Shown piece by piece: positions 7,242 to 16,937 of a stretch of DNA of 64,000 nucleotides. The stretch's first letter is position 1; each line of letters opens with the position of its first letter. The translations under genes were made by a program, and so were the position numbers. The notes beneath the pieces were generated by a model. That model saw nothing but the letters and a program-made list of their open reading frames with translations, was not told the origin of the DNA and made no database searches. Origin of the DNA: Jannaschia maritima (GTDB lineage Bacteria > Pseudomonadota > Alphaproteobacteria > Rhodobacterales > Rhodobacteraceae); NCBI RefSeq assembly GCF_030973515.1, contig NZ_JARGZA010000002.1, positions 186,001-250,000 of the forward strand. The letters run 5' to 3'.

Positions 7242-8915
7242 TCAGGCGTGTTCCTCTGCCGCCGTTTCCGCAAGGGCACGACTGAACACGCGCAGGGCAT
7301 CGACGTGAAGCACGACGCCGACGATCTCCGGGGCGGCCTCGTCCTTCAAACGGGCGACGGTCACGAACTCGACGCCGCCCTGCTCGAACATCGGCATCGC
7401 CTTCTCCAGGGTGTCGCTCGGTGCCACGAACCGCCCGTCGTTCAAGGCGCGGCGGATCGCGTCCGCCGCGGGGGATCGCGGGTGTTCCGGCGCGCGCATG
7501 ATCGACGACACCCGAATCGTCGACAGCAGGTAGCGTTGCGGTCCGGCAGCCAGATGCACGCCGCGCCGCTCCAACTGGGTCAGGAAGAACGATCGATCCA
7601 CCAAGCGCGACGCGAGGGCAGATGCGATCGACACGGTCACCATCACCGCCAGCCCGGTCTGCCAGTCCCCCGTCAACTCGAACACGATCAGCGTCGTTGA
7701 GATCGGCGCACCGAGCACGCCCGCGGCCACGGCGCCCATCCCCGCCAGCGCGTATAGCGTCTCCGCACCCGAGATCTCCGGCAGGAGGGCCGTCGCCACG
7801 CCGCCGAAGGCCAGCCCCGTCAACGCTCCCACCATCAATGCGGGCGAGAAGACGCCGCCACCCATGCGCCCCCCCATCGTGATCGACACGGCCGCGACCT
7901 TCAGCACGGCGAAGACGATTGCCTCGTGCCACAGCAGATCCCCGGACAGCGCATCGGAGGTCGTTTCGTACCCGACCCCGATAATGTGCGGAAACCAGAT
8001 CGCCATGCCCCCGAGGAGCAGGCCCGACAGCGCGGGTCGCAGCACGGCGGGAATGTCGAACCGCGATTGCATCGCGGTCGCCACGTCTTCCACCAGGAAG
8101 ATCGACCGCATCAGTGCCACCGCGACCAGTCCGCAGGTCAGGCCCAGCAGAACGAAGGCCGGCAATTCGGCATAGAAGGCCAGCGCCCCCGGTTCGGGCA
8201 GCGTGAATTCGGTCACGTCGCCGAAATGCACCCGGCTGATGACCGACCCCGAGGCGGCGGCGATCGTGATCGGGGCCAATGCGTGTACCGCGAAATGTCG
8301 AAGCACCACCTCCAGGGCGAACAACGCTCCGGCCAAGGGCGCGTTAAAGCTGGCCGCCACCGCGGCGGCAACGGCGCAGCCCAGGATCTCGCGCCCCGTC
8401 ACGCCATCGGCGTTGATGCGGTTCGACACCCAGCCCGCGATCAGACCGGTCATATGGACGACCGGCCCCTCCCGCCCGGACGAACCACCCGAAGACAGGG
8501 TTATCAGCGATGCCGCGATGGACGCGAGGCCCGCGCGCTGCTCGACCCGCCCCTCCCGCAGCGCGGCCCCCTCGATCACCTCTGCGACGCCGCGAACCCG
8601 TCCATCGGGGGTGAAACGATTCAGGACGAACCCGACGACGAGGCCCCCGATGGCGGGCAACAGAAGGATCCACCACCAAGGCAAGGTGGCGGCGAAGCTG
8701 TGCAGGTTGCGGGGATCTTCCGTCCCGTACAGGAACGTCTGAAGCGTGCGGATGGCCGTCATGAACCCCACGGCGACATATCCGCTGGCGATGCCGATCC
8801 CCAAGGCGATCAACCAAAACTGGACTTGGTTCGGCCCACGGTCCCGCACCAGGTCCCAGGCCGCCCGCAGGCGGGCGGGAATCAGTGCGGTGCGGGGTTG
8901 GACGCCATCGGACAC
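7242..8915 (-). CDS. ClC-family chloride channel/antiporter with CBS region
   Basis: A 557-residue ClC protein. The chloride-filter motifs are GSSGREGP (about 142-149), which stands in the GKEGP position, and the second motif MGGRMGGGVFSPAL near 348-361. Ten or more membrane helices span about 30-440. The soluble C-terminus (about 460-557) contains CBS-like sequence, which often binds adenine nucleotides. It exports chloride or exchanges Cl- for H+ in the inner membrane. It lies 31 bases after recN on the same strand and may be the last gene of that transcript. It faces the metallopeptidase convergently across about 200 bases with no gene. Confidence 0.92.
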   Translation of the reverse strand: MSDGVQPRTALIPARLRAAWDLVRDRGPNQVQFWLIALGIGIASGYVAVGFMTAIRTLQTFLYGTEDPRNLHSFAATLPWWWILLLPAIGGLVVGFVLNRFTPDGRVRGVAEVIEGAALREGRVEQRAGLASIAASLITLSSGGSSGREGPVVHMTGLIAGWVSNRINADGVTGREILGCAVAAAVAASFNAPLAGALFALEVVLRHFAVHALAPITIAAASGSVISRVHFGDVTEFTLPEPGALAFYAELPAFVLLGLTCGLVAVALMRSIFLVEDVATAMQSRFDIPAVLRPALSGLLLGGMAIWFPHIIGVGYETTSDALSGDLLWHEAIVFAVLKVAAVSITMGGRMGGGVFSPALMVGALTGLAFGGVATALLPEISGAETLYALAGMGAVAAGVLGAPISTTLIVFELTGDWQTGLAVMVTVSIASALASRLVDRSFFLTQLERRGVHLAAGPQRYLLSTIRVSSIMRAPEHPRSPAADAIRRALNDGRFVAPSDTLEKAMPMFEQGGVEFVTVARLKDEAAPEIVGVVLHVDALRVFSRALAETAAEEHA

Positions 8916-8946
8916 GGGGGAAGCCTAGGGGGCCGGCCCGTCGCCC

Positions 8947-10602
8947 TCAAGCGGCGTCCAGCAACGCCTCCGCCGCGGCGCGTGCGGCATCGGTGACGCT
9001 GTCACCCGACAGCATGCGCGCGATCTCGTCGATGCGGTCGCGTCGCGCGACGGGCACCACGCGACTCAGCGTGATCTCACCCTCCACCCGCTTCTCGACC
9101 CGCCAGTGATGCGCCCCCAGGGCGGCGACCTGCGGCGAGTGGGTGACGACAAGCACCTGCCCTCCGTCGGCCAGCGCCTTCAGGCGGCGCCCCACCGCGT
9201 CGGCCGTGGCTCCGCCCACGCCTCGGTCGATCTCGTCGAAGATCAGGGTCCGCGCACGGTCCCCGCCCGTCAGGCAAACCTTCAGGGCTAGCAGGAAGCG
9301 CGACAACTCGCCCCCCGACGCGATCTTCGACAACGGACCCGACGGCGCGCCCGGATTCGTGGCGACTTGGAACGTGACCGTTTCCGTCCCTTCCGGGCCG
9401 GGATCGGCGGGCTCCACCAGGGTCGTGAAGACGGCGCGTTCCATCTTCAGGGGGGCCAGCTCGCCTGCCATCGCGACGTCCAGCCGTGCCGCCCCCTCGC
9501 GTCGCAACTCCGACAGCTTGGCCGCCGCCACGTCGTAGTCGGCCTGCGCGGCGGTCAGCGCGGCCTCGAGATCGGACAATCCCCGCGCCGATCCGTCCAG
9601 CTTGTCCAGCCGGTCCCGTAGATCGACGGCGAATGCGGACAGGTCGTCGGGGACGACGCCATGCTTCCGGGCCAAGCCGCGCAGCGCGAACAGCCGTTCC
9701 TCCGTCCGTTCCAGTTCCGACGGGTCGAAGTCCAACGCATCGAGCGCGTCCTCCACCCCGGCCTGGGCCTCCGACAGTTCGGCCAGCGCACGGTCCAGGG
9801 CGGCCAACGGCGCATCCAGGACCTCGCCCGCACCATCGCGCGCGCCTTCCAGCCACCGGGCGGCGTCCGTCATCGCGGCCTCGGCTCCGGAGGGCCCCAA
9901 ACCCTCCAACGCACGGGCCACGTCATGGCGGACTCGTTCCGCACCCTGCATCCGACGACGCTCGGCATCCAGGGTCGCATCCTCCCCCGGCTGTGGATCC
10001 AGTTCCTCCAATTCCGCGGTGTTGTGCCGAAGGTACTCCTCCTCCGCACGCAGGGCTTCGATCGCCTCGCGGGCCTGTGTCAGATCGGACCGGGCCGCCG
10101 CCACGGCCCGCCACGTCGCCCGGACCTTCGCCGCCGCGGGCCCCGCGCCCACGAACGCGTCCAACAGCGCGCGATGGCCCCGCGGGTCGAGGAGGCCACG
10201 ATCATCGTGCTGACCGTGCAGTTCCAGCAACGTGTCGGACAGGGCCCGCAACGTATCGCCGGATACGCGTGTGCCGTTCACCCAAGCCGTCTTGCGTCCA
10301 TCGGCGGTGTTCACTCGCCGCAGCAGCAACTCCCCATCTTCGGCCTCGATGCCCGCATCGGACAAGACGGCGTGGGCGGGATGACCGTCGGGCAGATCGA
10401 AGGTCGCGGTGACCTGCCCCTGCGCCGCGCCAGATCGGACAAGGGCCGCCCGGCCCCGCCAGCCCAGCACGAAACCCAACGAATCGAGCAGGATCGACTT
10501 TCCCGCCCCCGTCTCGCCGGTCAGCACGTTCAGCCCGCCGCCGAGGTCCAGCGACAGGCGGTCGATGATCAGCATGTCGCTTATGTCGAGGCTGCGGAGC
10601 AT
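8947..10602 (-). CDS. recN: DNA repair protein RecN
   Basis: An SMC-like ATPase that organises broken DNA ends for RecA-dependent double-strand break repair. The Walker A motif GETGAGKS is near residue 30. Long coiled-coil arms rich in Glu, Arg and Ala flank a central hinge, and the C-terminal ABC signature (ASGGELSRFLLALK) is followed by Walker B TLIFDEIDRGVGG. The ATG at 10602 gives the family N-terminus MLRSLDI. An upstream in-frame ATG at 10626 also has a purine-rich leader and cannot be excluded. No full LexA box (GTTC-N7-GTTC) was found just upstream, although recN is SOS-controlled in many bacteria. It is 60 bases downstream of bamD. Confidence 0.95.
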   Translation of the reverse strand: MLRSLDISDMLIIDRLSLDLGGGLNVLTGETGAGKSILLDSLGFVLGWRGRAALVRSGAAQGQVTATFDLPDGHPAHAVLSDAGIEAEDGELLLRRVNTADGRKTAWVNGTRVSGDTLRALSDTLLELHGQHDDRGLLDPRGHRALLDAFVGAGPAAAKVRATWRAVAAARSDLTQAREAIEALRAEEEYLRHNTAELEELDPQPGEDATLDAERRRMQGAERVRHDVARALEGLGPSGAEAAMTDAARWLEGARDGAGEVLDAPLAALDRALAELSEAQAGVEDALDALDFDPSELERTEERLFALRGLARKHGVVPDDLSAFAVDLRDRLDKLDGSARGLSDLEAALTAAQADYDVAAAKLSELRREGAARLDVAMAGELAPLKMERAVFTTLVEPADPGPEGTETVTFQVATNPGAPSGPLSKIASGGELSRFLLALKVCLTGGDRARTLIFDEIDRGVGGATADAVGRRLKALADGGQVLVVTHSPQVAALGAHHWRVEKRVEGEITLSRVVPVARRDRIDEIARMLSGDSVTDAARAAAEALLDAA

Positions 10603-10662
10603 GACGGAACAGTTAATCCGCCCCATGCCCCTTGGCGAGGGGCGCGGTCGCGCCGATCGCCG

Positions 10663-11499
10663 TCAGAGCCAGCGGCCGCGGATCGTCCGATCATAGACGG
10701 AGCGAAGCCAGGACCGTCCCGCCGCCTCCGGGGCGAGGCCACGACCCGTCAGCTGCGCGAAGGCGTCATCGTAGAAGGGCGAGCCCTGGAAGTTGTATCC
10801 CAGGATCGCACCCGCGGTCTGCGCTTCCTGCGTCAGCCCCAGGGCGAGATACGCCTCGACCAGCCGCAGCAGGGCCTCCGGCGTGTGCGTGGTGGTCTGG
10901 AACTCCTCCACCACCGCGCGGAACCGGTTGATCGCGGCGGAATGATGCCCGCGCTTCAGGTAATAGCGCCCGATCTCCATCTCCTTCGCCGCCAGGTGGT
11001 CGAAGGCCAGATCGAACTTCAGGATGCTCGACCGCGAATATTCCGTATCGGGATACCGTTCGATCACCGTTCGCAGCGATTGCAGAGCCTGGAAGGTCAG
11101 GCCCTGGTCACGGCCCACCTGATCGATCTGGTCGTAGTAGGACAGCGCAAGCAGGTACTGCGCATAGGCCGCATCCTCGTCACCCGGATAGAAGTCGATG
11201 AACCGCTGCGCGGCGCCACGGGCGTTCTCGTAGTCTCGATCTTGGTGATAGGAGAACGCCTGCATGATCAGCGCGCGCTTCGCCCATTCCGAATAGGGAT
11301 AGAGCCGTTCGACCTCGGCGAACAGTAGCGCCGCATCGTCAGGGTCGTTGTTGGCCAGTTCCGCCTCGGCCTGCTGATAGATAGCTTCAGGCGCGGTGTT
11401 CTCCAAGTCGATGGCCTCGTCCCGGCTGCAAGCCGCCGCCGCGACTGCCATCGCCACGAGACCCGCGCCCCGCGTCCATCGAAGCCAGTTCTCGTTCAT
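10663..11499 (-). CDS. bamD: Outer membrane assembly lipoprotein BamD
   Basis: Subunit of the BAM complex that inserts beta-barrel proteins into the outer membrane. The 278-residue precursor has a lipoprotein signal ending in AAAAC (lipidated Cys near 23). Five TPR-like helical pairs follow, with typical segments EVERLYPYSEWAKRA, RFIDFYPGDEDAAYAQYL and YPDTEYSRSS. The ATG at 11499 is chosen because GAGGGG precedes it and a lipobox follows; the frame extends to 11694 only as non-conserved sequence. The order lpxC-bamD-recN links outer membrane biogenesis to the division cluster, as in related alphaproteobacteria. Confidence 0.94.
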   Translation of the reverse strand: MNENWLRWTRGAGLVAMAVAAAACSRDEAIDLENTAPEAIYQQAEAELANNDPDDAALLFAEVERLYPYSEWAKRALIMQAFSYHQDRDYENARGAAQRFIDFYPGDEDAAYAQYLLALSYYDQIDQVGRDQGLTFQALQSLRTVIERYPDTEYSRSSILKFDLAFDHLAAKEMEIGRYYLKRGHHSAAINRFRAVVEEFQTTTHTPEALLRLVEAYLALGLTQEAQTAGAILGYNFQGSPFYDDAFAQLTGRGLAPEAAGRSWLRSVYDRTIRGRWL

Positions 11500-11584
11500 C
11501 GACCCCTCGTCCGCGCTGTCCGCCCGTCGCCGCAGACCATAACCCGCGGTCCACCGGGTGTGAAGCGCACGCGTCACCCGCGCG

Positions 11585-12499
11585 TCAGAAGTGCGCGAAG
11601 CGGTCGTGCTCGATCCCGGCGCCGGGAAGAACCCGCGCCTCCGCCGCGGACAGCGTGCGGATACGATAGCCGAGCGGGTCGGCGAACAAGGCATGCAGCA
11701 GGCGGTTCGTCATCGCATGTCCCGCCCGGATCCCGGAATAGCGACCAAGGATCGGGGCGCCGGCCAGGGCGAGATCCCCCAGGGCATCCAGCATCTTGTG
11801 GCGCACCGCCTCGTCGGAGTGGCGCAGACCACCGGGGTTCACGACCCGATCACCGTCGACCACCACCGCGTTGTCCAGCGACCCGCCCAGCGCCTTGCCG
11901 GCCGCACGCATCGCGTCGACGTCCGACTGACGGCAGAAGGTACGGCTATCGGCCAGTTCGCGCGCGAAGGTGCCGTTCGACAGGCGCAGGGTCTTGTGCT
12001 GGTGTCCGATCGCCGCGTCTGGGAAGGCGATGTCGAAATCGATCTCCAACTCGCCCGCCGGCGTCAGTTCGGCATAGGCATCGCCGTGCCGGACGGCGAT
12101 GCGGCGCAGGACCTCGATCGCATGTACGGGGGCAGCCTGCCTGCGGATGCCCGCATCCAGGATGGCACGGACGAACTTCGCTGCCGACCCGTCCAGGATC
12201 GGAACCTCCGGCCCGTCGACGTCGACGATGGCGTTCGTGATGCCGCAACCGCACAGCGCGGCCATCAGGTGCTCGACCGTCGACACCGAAACGCCCGCCT
12301 CGTTCACCAGCAGCGTGCACAACGGCGAGAGTTCGACCGCATCGTGGCGCGCGGGGATCATGTTGTTGCCGTCCACATCGGATCGGCGGAACCAAATGCC
12401 GTGGTGGATGCCGGCCGGATGGATCGACAGGCGCGCGGCCTCGCCGGAATGGAGGCCGACGCCCCCGAGGTGGATCGCCGTCTTGATCGTCTTCTGCAT
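11585..12499 (-). CDS. lpxC: UDP-3-O-acyl-N-acetylglucosamine deacetylase
   Basis: LpxC carries out the committed, zinc-dependent step of lipid A synthesis in the cytosol. The 304-residue protein starts with the family sequence QKTIKTAIHLGGVGLHSGE. The zinc and catalytic residues lie in STVEHLMAAL (His79 region) and in the HKMLDALGDLALAG segment (His and Asp ligands), with the second catalytic His in the last part (GIRAGHAMTN). It lies downstream of ftsZ, the usual place. LpxC levels are normally set by proteolysis; nothing in this sequence shows how that works here. Confidence 0.96.
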   Translation of the reverse strand: MQKTIKTAIHLGGVGLHSGEAARLSIHPAGIHHGIWFRRSDVDGNNMIPARHDAVELSPLCTLLVNEAGVSVSTVEHLMAALCGCGITNAIVDVDGPEVPILDGSAAKFVRAILDAGIRRQAAPVHAIEVLRRIAVRHGDAYAELTPAGELEIDFDIAFPDAAIGHQHKTLRLSNGTFARELADSRTFCRQSDVDAMRAAGKALGGSLDNAVVVDGDRVVNPGGLRHSDEAVRHKMLDALGDLALAGAPILGRYSGIRAGHAMTNRLLHALFADPLGYRIRTLSAAEARVLPGAGIEHDRFAHF

Positions 12500-12809
12500 C
12501 GGATGCCCCTAACCGCTCGATCCGGTGGGCATTCTGCGCGCCCTTCCGTGGACGATAGATACGGACCGCGGGGGCGACCGACAAATCAACCACCGTTACG
12601 ATCTGCAACAGACCCGCCACCGATCGGCGGGAAAGGAACGACCGACGATCACGCGGAGCCAGTTTCTCCATTGGCGGAAGGGGTTTGCGTCCCGGGTCGC
12701 AGCGAAACCCACCCGACGAGGGCGTCGAAAGTGTTACCGGAAACGCATTGCGGCGGCCCCGGGGGGCCGCCGCGATCCGGGGGGCAGGGCACCCCGGCGT
12801 GTCGTTCGA
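12500..12809. other. Intergenic region between ftsZ and lpxC
   Basis: These 310 bases hold no gene that I can support. The only structured element is the hairpin after ftsZ (12750-12773). The lpxC promoter presumably lies here, but no clear -35/-10 pair was found. Frames crossing it on the plus strand are antisense shadows of ftsZ. Confidence 0.6.
12750..12773 (-). terminator. Stem-loop downstream of ftsZ
   Basis: GCGGCGGCCCC (12750-12760) and GGGGCCGCCGC (12763-12773) form an 11-base perfect inverted repeat, 37 bases past the ftsZ stop. It lacks a U-tract. It may attenuate read-through into lpxC or stabilise the ftsZ mRNA 3' end. Confidence 0.45.
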
Positions 12810-14429
12810 TCAGTTGGCCTGGCGGCGCAGGAACGCGGGGATCTCGATCCGCTCCTCCTCCGGGGCGGGGGCGGCGGCCCGGGGCGCCGCGGACGGCTCG
12901 TGCCGTGCAGGGGCCGCACCTTCGGGGGTTCCGGTCATGCGGTTTATCAGCGACCCGATGCCGAACCGCGCGCTGTCGGGACGGTCGGCCTGACCTCCGT
13001 CGTCCGGGCCGTTCTTGCGCACGGCGGCACGCAGGCGGTCCATGACTTCCGGCGAGGGTTGGGCCCCGCCGCGCTGGGCACCGAAGCTGGGCCGGATCGG
13101 TTCCGGCGCCGGGGCGGGCGCCCGGGCTGCCGGCGCATAGGCCGGGGGCGGCAGGTCGTCCGCGGCCGGCCGGCGCGCAGCGCGACCGAAGAACGCGTCG
13201 GCGGCGGACTGCTCCTCCACCGCGTGGACATCGCGGGCATCGAAGAAGGACGGCTCGGCGGGGGACTGGGGCGCGTCGGGACGCGCTTCCGCGATTGGCG
13301 TGACCGGGGCCTGCGTGTCCACCGCGGCGGGCATCTCGACGGGAGCGGGGACGGCCTCGGGCGCCACGCGGGCCGCGGCGGCCTGCTGGGTCGCGGCGGG
13401 CGCGGTGGCCTCCGTCAGGCGACGGCGCGGGGCGGGCGTGTCCTGCACGGCGACGGATGCGTCGATGCCGGTCGCGACGACCGAGACGCGCATGGCGCCG
13501 TCCATGTCGGGATCCAGCGTCGAGCCGACGATGATGTTCGCGTCCTCGTCCACCTGCTCGCGGATGACGTTGGCTGCCTCGTCCATCTCGAACAGGGTCA
13601 GGTCATAGCCACCGGTGATGTTGATCAGGACGCCCTTCGCGCCCTTCAGCGACAACTCGTCGAGCAGCGGATTGGCGATGGCCTTCTCGGCGGCGACCTG
13701 GGCGCGATCCTCGCCGGATGCCTCGCCGGTCCCCATCATGGCCTTGCCCATCTCGTCCATCACCGAACGGACGTCGGCGAAGTCGAGGTTGATCATGCCG
13801 GGCCGGACCATCAGGTCGGTGACGCCCTTCACGCCCTGGTACAGCACGTCGTCGGCCATGCTGAACGCTTCGGTGAAGGTAGTCTTCTCGTTGGCGAGCC
13901 GGAACAGGTTCTGGTTCGGAATGATGATGAGGGTGTCGACGACCTTCTGCAGCGCCTCCACGCCCTCCTCGGCCTGGCGCATGCGCTTCGATCCCTCGAA
14001 GGCGAAGGGCTTGGTCACGACGCCTACCGTCAGGATGCCCAGTTCACGCGCGGCCTGCGCGATGATCGGCGCGGCGCCCGTGCCGGTGCCACCGCCCATG
14101 CCGGCGGTGATGAAGCACATGTGCGCACCCGCCAGACGGTCGACGATCTCCTCGATCGTCTCCTCCGCGGCCGATGCCCCGACGGAGGGACGCGCGCCCG
14201 CGCCCAACCCTTCGGTGACGCGCATGCCGAGTTGCACCCGGGTCTGCGACTTGGACTGCGTCAGAGCCTGCGCGTCCGTGTTGGCGACCACGAAGTCGAC
14301 CCCGTCGAGATCCTTCTCGATCATGTTGTCGACGGCGTTGCCGCCCGCCCCGCCCACACCGAACACGGTGATCCGCGGACGCAGGTCGTTATCGGGCCCA
14401 CCGCCCGGCATCGTCAGGTTCAATGTCAT
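12810..14429 (-). CDS. ftsZ: Cell division protein FtsZ
   Basis: The tubulin-like GTPase that forms the Z-ring. The 539-residue protein has the N-terminal nucleotide site ([10 protein letters not shown] near 24-33) and the tubulin signature [10 protein letters not shown] near 110. The T7-loop/synergy segment is [12 protein letters not shown] long Pro/Ala-rich linker (about 320-525) follows, typical of alphaproteobacteria. The C-terminal peptide [12 protein letters not shown] is the FtsA/ZipA-type docking site. The ATG at 14429 ([10 protein letters not shown]) matches relatives and has GGACGAG upstream; a GTG 12 bases further up is possible. It is separated from ftsA by 295 bases that contain an 18-bp palindrome, so ftsZ probably also has its own promoter. 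Confidence 0.97.
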   Translation of the reverse strand: MTLNLTMPGGGPDNDLRPRITVFGVGGAGGNAVDNMIEKDLDGVDFVVANTDAQALTQSKSQTRVQLGMRVTEGLGAGARPSVGASAAEETIEEIVDRLAGAHMCFITAGMGGGTGTGAAPIIAQAARELGILTVGVVTKPFAFEGSKRMRQAEEGVEALQKVVDTLIIIPNQNLFRLANEKTTFTEAFSMADDVLYQGVKGVTDLMVRPGMINLDFADVRSVMDEMGKAMMGTGEASGEDRAQVAAEKAIANPLLDELSLKGAKGVLINITGGYDLTLFEMDEAANVIREQVDEDANIIVGSTLDPDMDGAMRVSVVATGIDASVAVQDTPAPRRRLTEATAPAATQQAAAARVAPEAVPAPVEMPAAVDTQAPVTPIAEARPDAPQSPAEPSFFDARDVHAVEEQSAADAFFGRAARRPAADDLPPPAYAPAARAPAPAPEPIRPSFGAQRGGAQPSPEVMDRLRAAVRKNGPDDGGQADRPDSARFGIGSLINRMTGTPEGAAPARHEPSAAPRAAAPAPEEERIEIPAFLRRQAN

Positions 14430-14657
14430 CTGCTCGTCCACCTGTGCTTTGGCCCTGCCTTGAGGCCCGTTACCGCTTTGCGCGTTGTTCTTGGGGTACA
14501 GGCCTAACGAATGGTTTCCCGCCCGTCACGCGAAAAAACGAATCGGACCGGCCAACTCCGGCACGAAAGTCGCAGGCCTTGCCAAAGGGTTAACGATCCG
14601 GCCCCGTCGCACTGACGTCCTCGCATCAAGTTCGCCACGCATCCCACTCAAAAGAAT

Positions 14658-14675
14658 GGCTACCATATGGTAGCC
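14658..14675. promoter_or_regulatory. Perfect 18-bp palindrome in the ftsA-ftsZ gap
   Basis: GGCTACCATATGGTAGCC is exactly self-complementary and lies 229 bases upstream of the ftsZ start and 50 bases after the ftsA stop. A second inverted repeat, GGCAGG-GA-CCTGCC, follows at 14684-14697. With no U-tract, this could be a hairpin terminator/attenuator after ftsA or a dimeric regulator site for a dedicated ftsZ promoter. A GTTAAC half-site (14589-14594) is nearby but has no partner for a CtrA box. Confidence 0.45.
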
Positions 14676-14724
14676 GCCCCATCGGCAGGGACCTGCCAGG
14701 GGCGATCGCCATCCGATCAAATCG

Positions 14725-16053
14725 TCACCAATTCTCCGCGAACCAGCGCAACGCCCGCTTCACGGGACGGCCCGCGTCGCGCGGACCGACGGCGTCGAAG
14801 TCCCAGAACTCGTCCTGGGGGGCCGCGGCGTGCATGCACAAGCCGACGCAGGCCGCGAAGGACGGCCCCTTCGCCATCTCGGGCAGGCCCTGCACGCGCA
14901 TCGGACGGCCGAGGCGGACTTGGTTCCCCAGGATCCGCGTGGCGAGCCCGTCCAGGCCCGGGATGTGGCTGGCCCCGCCCGTCAGCACGATGCGCTGTCC
15001 CGGCAGGTGGTCGAACCCGGCCTCGTCCAGCCGGATGCGGGCAGCCTCCAGCACCTCCTCCAGGCGCGGACGGACGATGCCGATCAGCTCGGTCCGCGTG
15101 ACCGAACGGCGGTCATGGTGCCAATCGCCCGTCTCGGCCTCCAGGGCGATGCGCTCGCGGTCGTCCTGCCCCGTGGCATGGACGCCGCCGAAGCGGCACT
15201 TGATCCGCTCCGCCACGTCGTGGGGCACGCGCAAGCCCTGGCTGATGTCGGCGGTGACGTGGTCGCCCCCCATCCGCACGGTCGAGGAATAGATCATGTG
15301 CCGCCGCGCGAAGATCGTGACGCCCGTGGTGCCCGCGCCCATGTCGATGCATGCAGCGCCCAGTTCCTTCTCGTCCTCCACCAGCACGGCCGTGGCAGCG
15401 GCATAGGGCGCGCTGGCCAATCCCGCGCATTCGAGGTCGCAGCGATGCAGGCAGGTCAGCAGGTTCTCGATCGCATGGGCATCGACCGACAGCAGATGCA
15501 GGTCTGCGGACAGCGCCTCGCCGGTCTGACCGCGGGGATCGCGCAGCTGCGTCCGGTGGTCGATCCCGAAGTTGACGGGCTGGGCATGCATCGCCTCGCG
15601 CCCCTCGCCCAGGTCGGGCGTGTCGATGGAGGCGAGGACGTGGGCGACGTCGTGGACGTCGCAGGGTCCGTCGCGCAGTGACGCCTCGCCCTGCAGGGCG
15701 ATGCTCTCGGGCCGGCCGCCGGAGAAGCTGGCGATGACGTGGTCCACGCGCAGGCCCGCCATTTTCTGTGCAGCCTGGACGACGGTGCGGATCGCGCGCT
15801 CGACCTCCGGCATGGTGTCGACCTCGCCCAAACGCATGCCCCGGGCCTGCGTGGTGGCCGCGCCGATGACTCGGACGTTGGACTGGCCCGCCATCTGGCC
15901 CACCCCCTCGCCCGTCGGCGTGTTCTGCTCGAACCGCAGGACCAGGCACGTGGTGTTGAACGTCCCCACGTCGAGGATCGCCACCACCCCGCGGGCGAGG
16001 GCGGCCTGCCGCTTGCGGCGCATGGCGCGCTGGGCCTGGAACAATCGGCTCAT
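14725..16053 (-). CDS. ftsA: Cell division protein FtsA
   Basis: An actin-like ATPase that tethers FtsZ to the membrane. The 442-residue protein has the phosphate-1 loop VAILDVGTFNTTCLVL near 24-39 and the SHS2 (1C) region around 100-180. A phosphate-2 segment, ACIDMGAGTTGVTIFA, and an adenosine loop, IVLTGGASHIPGL, follow. The C-terminal end (VKRALRWFAENW) is an amphipathic membrane-targeting helix. Its start overlaps the ftsQ stop by 4 bases (ATGA). Confidence 0.96.
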   Translation of the reverse strand: MSRLFQAQRAMRRKRQAALARGVVAILDVGTFNTTCLVLRFEQNTPTGEGVGQMAGQSNVRVIGAATTQARGMRLGEVDTMPEVERAIRTVVQAAQKMAGLRVDHVIASFSGGRPESIALQGEASLRDGPCDVHDVAHVLASIDTPDLGEGREAMHAQPVNFGIDHRTQLRDPRGQTGEALSADLHLLSVDAHAIENLLTCLHRCDLECAGLASAPYAAATAVLVEDEKELGAACIDMGAGTTGVTIFARRHMIYSSTVRMGGDHVTADISQGLRVPHDVAERIKCRFGGVHATGQDDRERIALEAETGDWHHDRRSVTRTELIGIVRPRLEEVLEAARIRLDEAGFDHLPGQRIVLTGGASHIPGLDGLATRILGNQVRLGRPMRVQGLPEMAKGPSFAACVGLCMHAAAPQDEFWDFDAVGPRDAGRPVKRALRWFAENW

Positions 16054-16937
16054 CGGGTCGTCTCCGCGATCTGTGTTTCGGGGCCGCCGGCGCGCAGGCG
16101 GTGCAGCTCATCGAGAGCGCGCGCCGACAGCCGAAGGACGGGGCGTCCGCGCAGCCGCATGTCCAGCACGGCCACGTCGCGCGATAGCACGTCCTTGGCC
16201 GCATGCATCGCCAGCGCTCGGTCGAGGGCTTGGACCGGCGCGGCCTCCGGCAGCAGGATGCGGCGGTCGTCCGACAGCACGAGGTCCCAGCGCCGCTTGC
16301 CGACCCGGACGAGGCCCACGAGGTCATCCTCCAGCGGCGCAGCGGCGCGCGTCAGCGCCAGCGCCTGGCCAACCGCGTCCTGCGCACCCGGACCCGCGAT
16401 CAGCGGCAACGCGCCCGCCTTCGCCACGTCGTCCAGGGTGGCGACGCGATGACCGGTCGCATCACGCGCCGTGACGGTGCCCGCCTCGAGGTGGGCGACC
16501 ACGGCACGGCGCTCCGCCACGCGGACCAACAGAACGCCGCCGGTGCGGAGCATCGCCTCCGCCGAATGGACCGGGTCGAGCGCCTCCAACCGCGCGACCA
16601 GGGCCGGCAGGTCCAGGTCGAAACGGCTGACCGGGAAGCGCAGGTCGGCGACCTGCGCGATCGCAGTCCGCAGCGATCCGTCGGCCCCCTCCACCCGCAA
16701 TTGCGTGACGGCGAACTCCGGACGGCCGCGGATCGCCTCCGCGACGGTCTGCGCCGACTGTGTCATAGCCGCGCGACGGTCGGGATCGGACGCCCAGACC
16801 AGACCGGCGGCGAGCGCGGCCGCCAGGGGCAGCCCGCGCAGCACGGCCAAGCGAATCCCGCGCCGCAGCCACAGGCGATTCAATCTGTAGGACAGCACCG
16901 AGGGGGCCGGGTCGGCCCTGCGTGTCACCGGATCCAT
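16050..16937 (-). CDS. ftsQ: Cell division protein FtsQ
   Basis: A bitopic divisome protein that recruits FtsL/FtsB-type partners. The 295-residue protein has a short cytoplasmic N-terminus rich in Arg, one membrane helix at about 33-52 (LRGLPLAAALAAGLVWAS), a POTRA domain (about 75-145) and the FtsQ beta domain. The ATG at 16937 is chosen because GGTGGAGGA ends a few bases upstream; it overlaps the end of ddl by 13 bases. The in-frame start at 16961 would lengthen the overlap to 37 bases. Confidence 0.93.
   Translation of the reverse strand: MDPVTRRADPAPSVLSYRLNRLWLRRGIRLAVLRGLPLAAALAAGLVWASDPDRRAAMTQSAQTVAEAIRGRPEFAVTQLRVEGADGSLRTAIAQVADLRFPVSRFDLDLPALVARLEALDPVHSAEAMLRTGGVLLVRVAERRAVVAHLEAGTVTARDATGHRVATLDDVAKAGALPLIAGPGAQDAVGQALALTRAAAPLEDDLVGLVRVGKRRWDLVLSDDRRILLPEAAPVQALDRALAMHAAKDVLSRDVAVLDMRLRGRPVLRLSARALDELHRLRAGGPETQIAETTR

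Noticed and set aside
10602-10660. LexA box upstream of recN
   Set aside because: Only a single GAAC half-site was found; no GTTC-N7-GTTC in the region, and recN sits in an operon after bamD.
14589-14594. GTTAAC before ftsZ as a CtrA site
   Set aside because: No second TTAA at the required 7-base spacing on either side.
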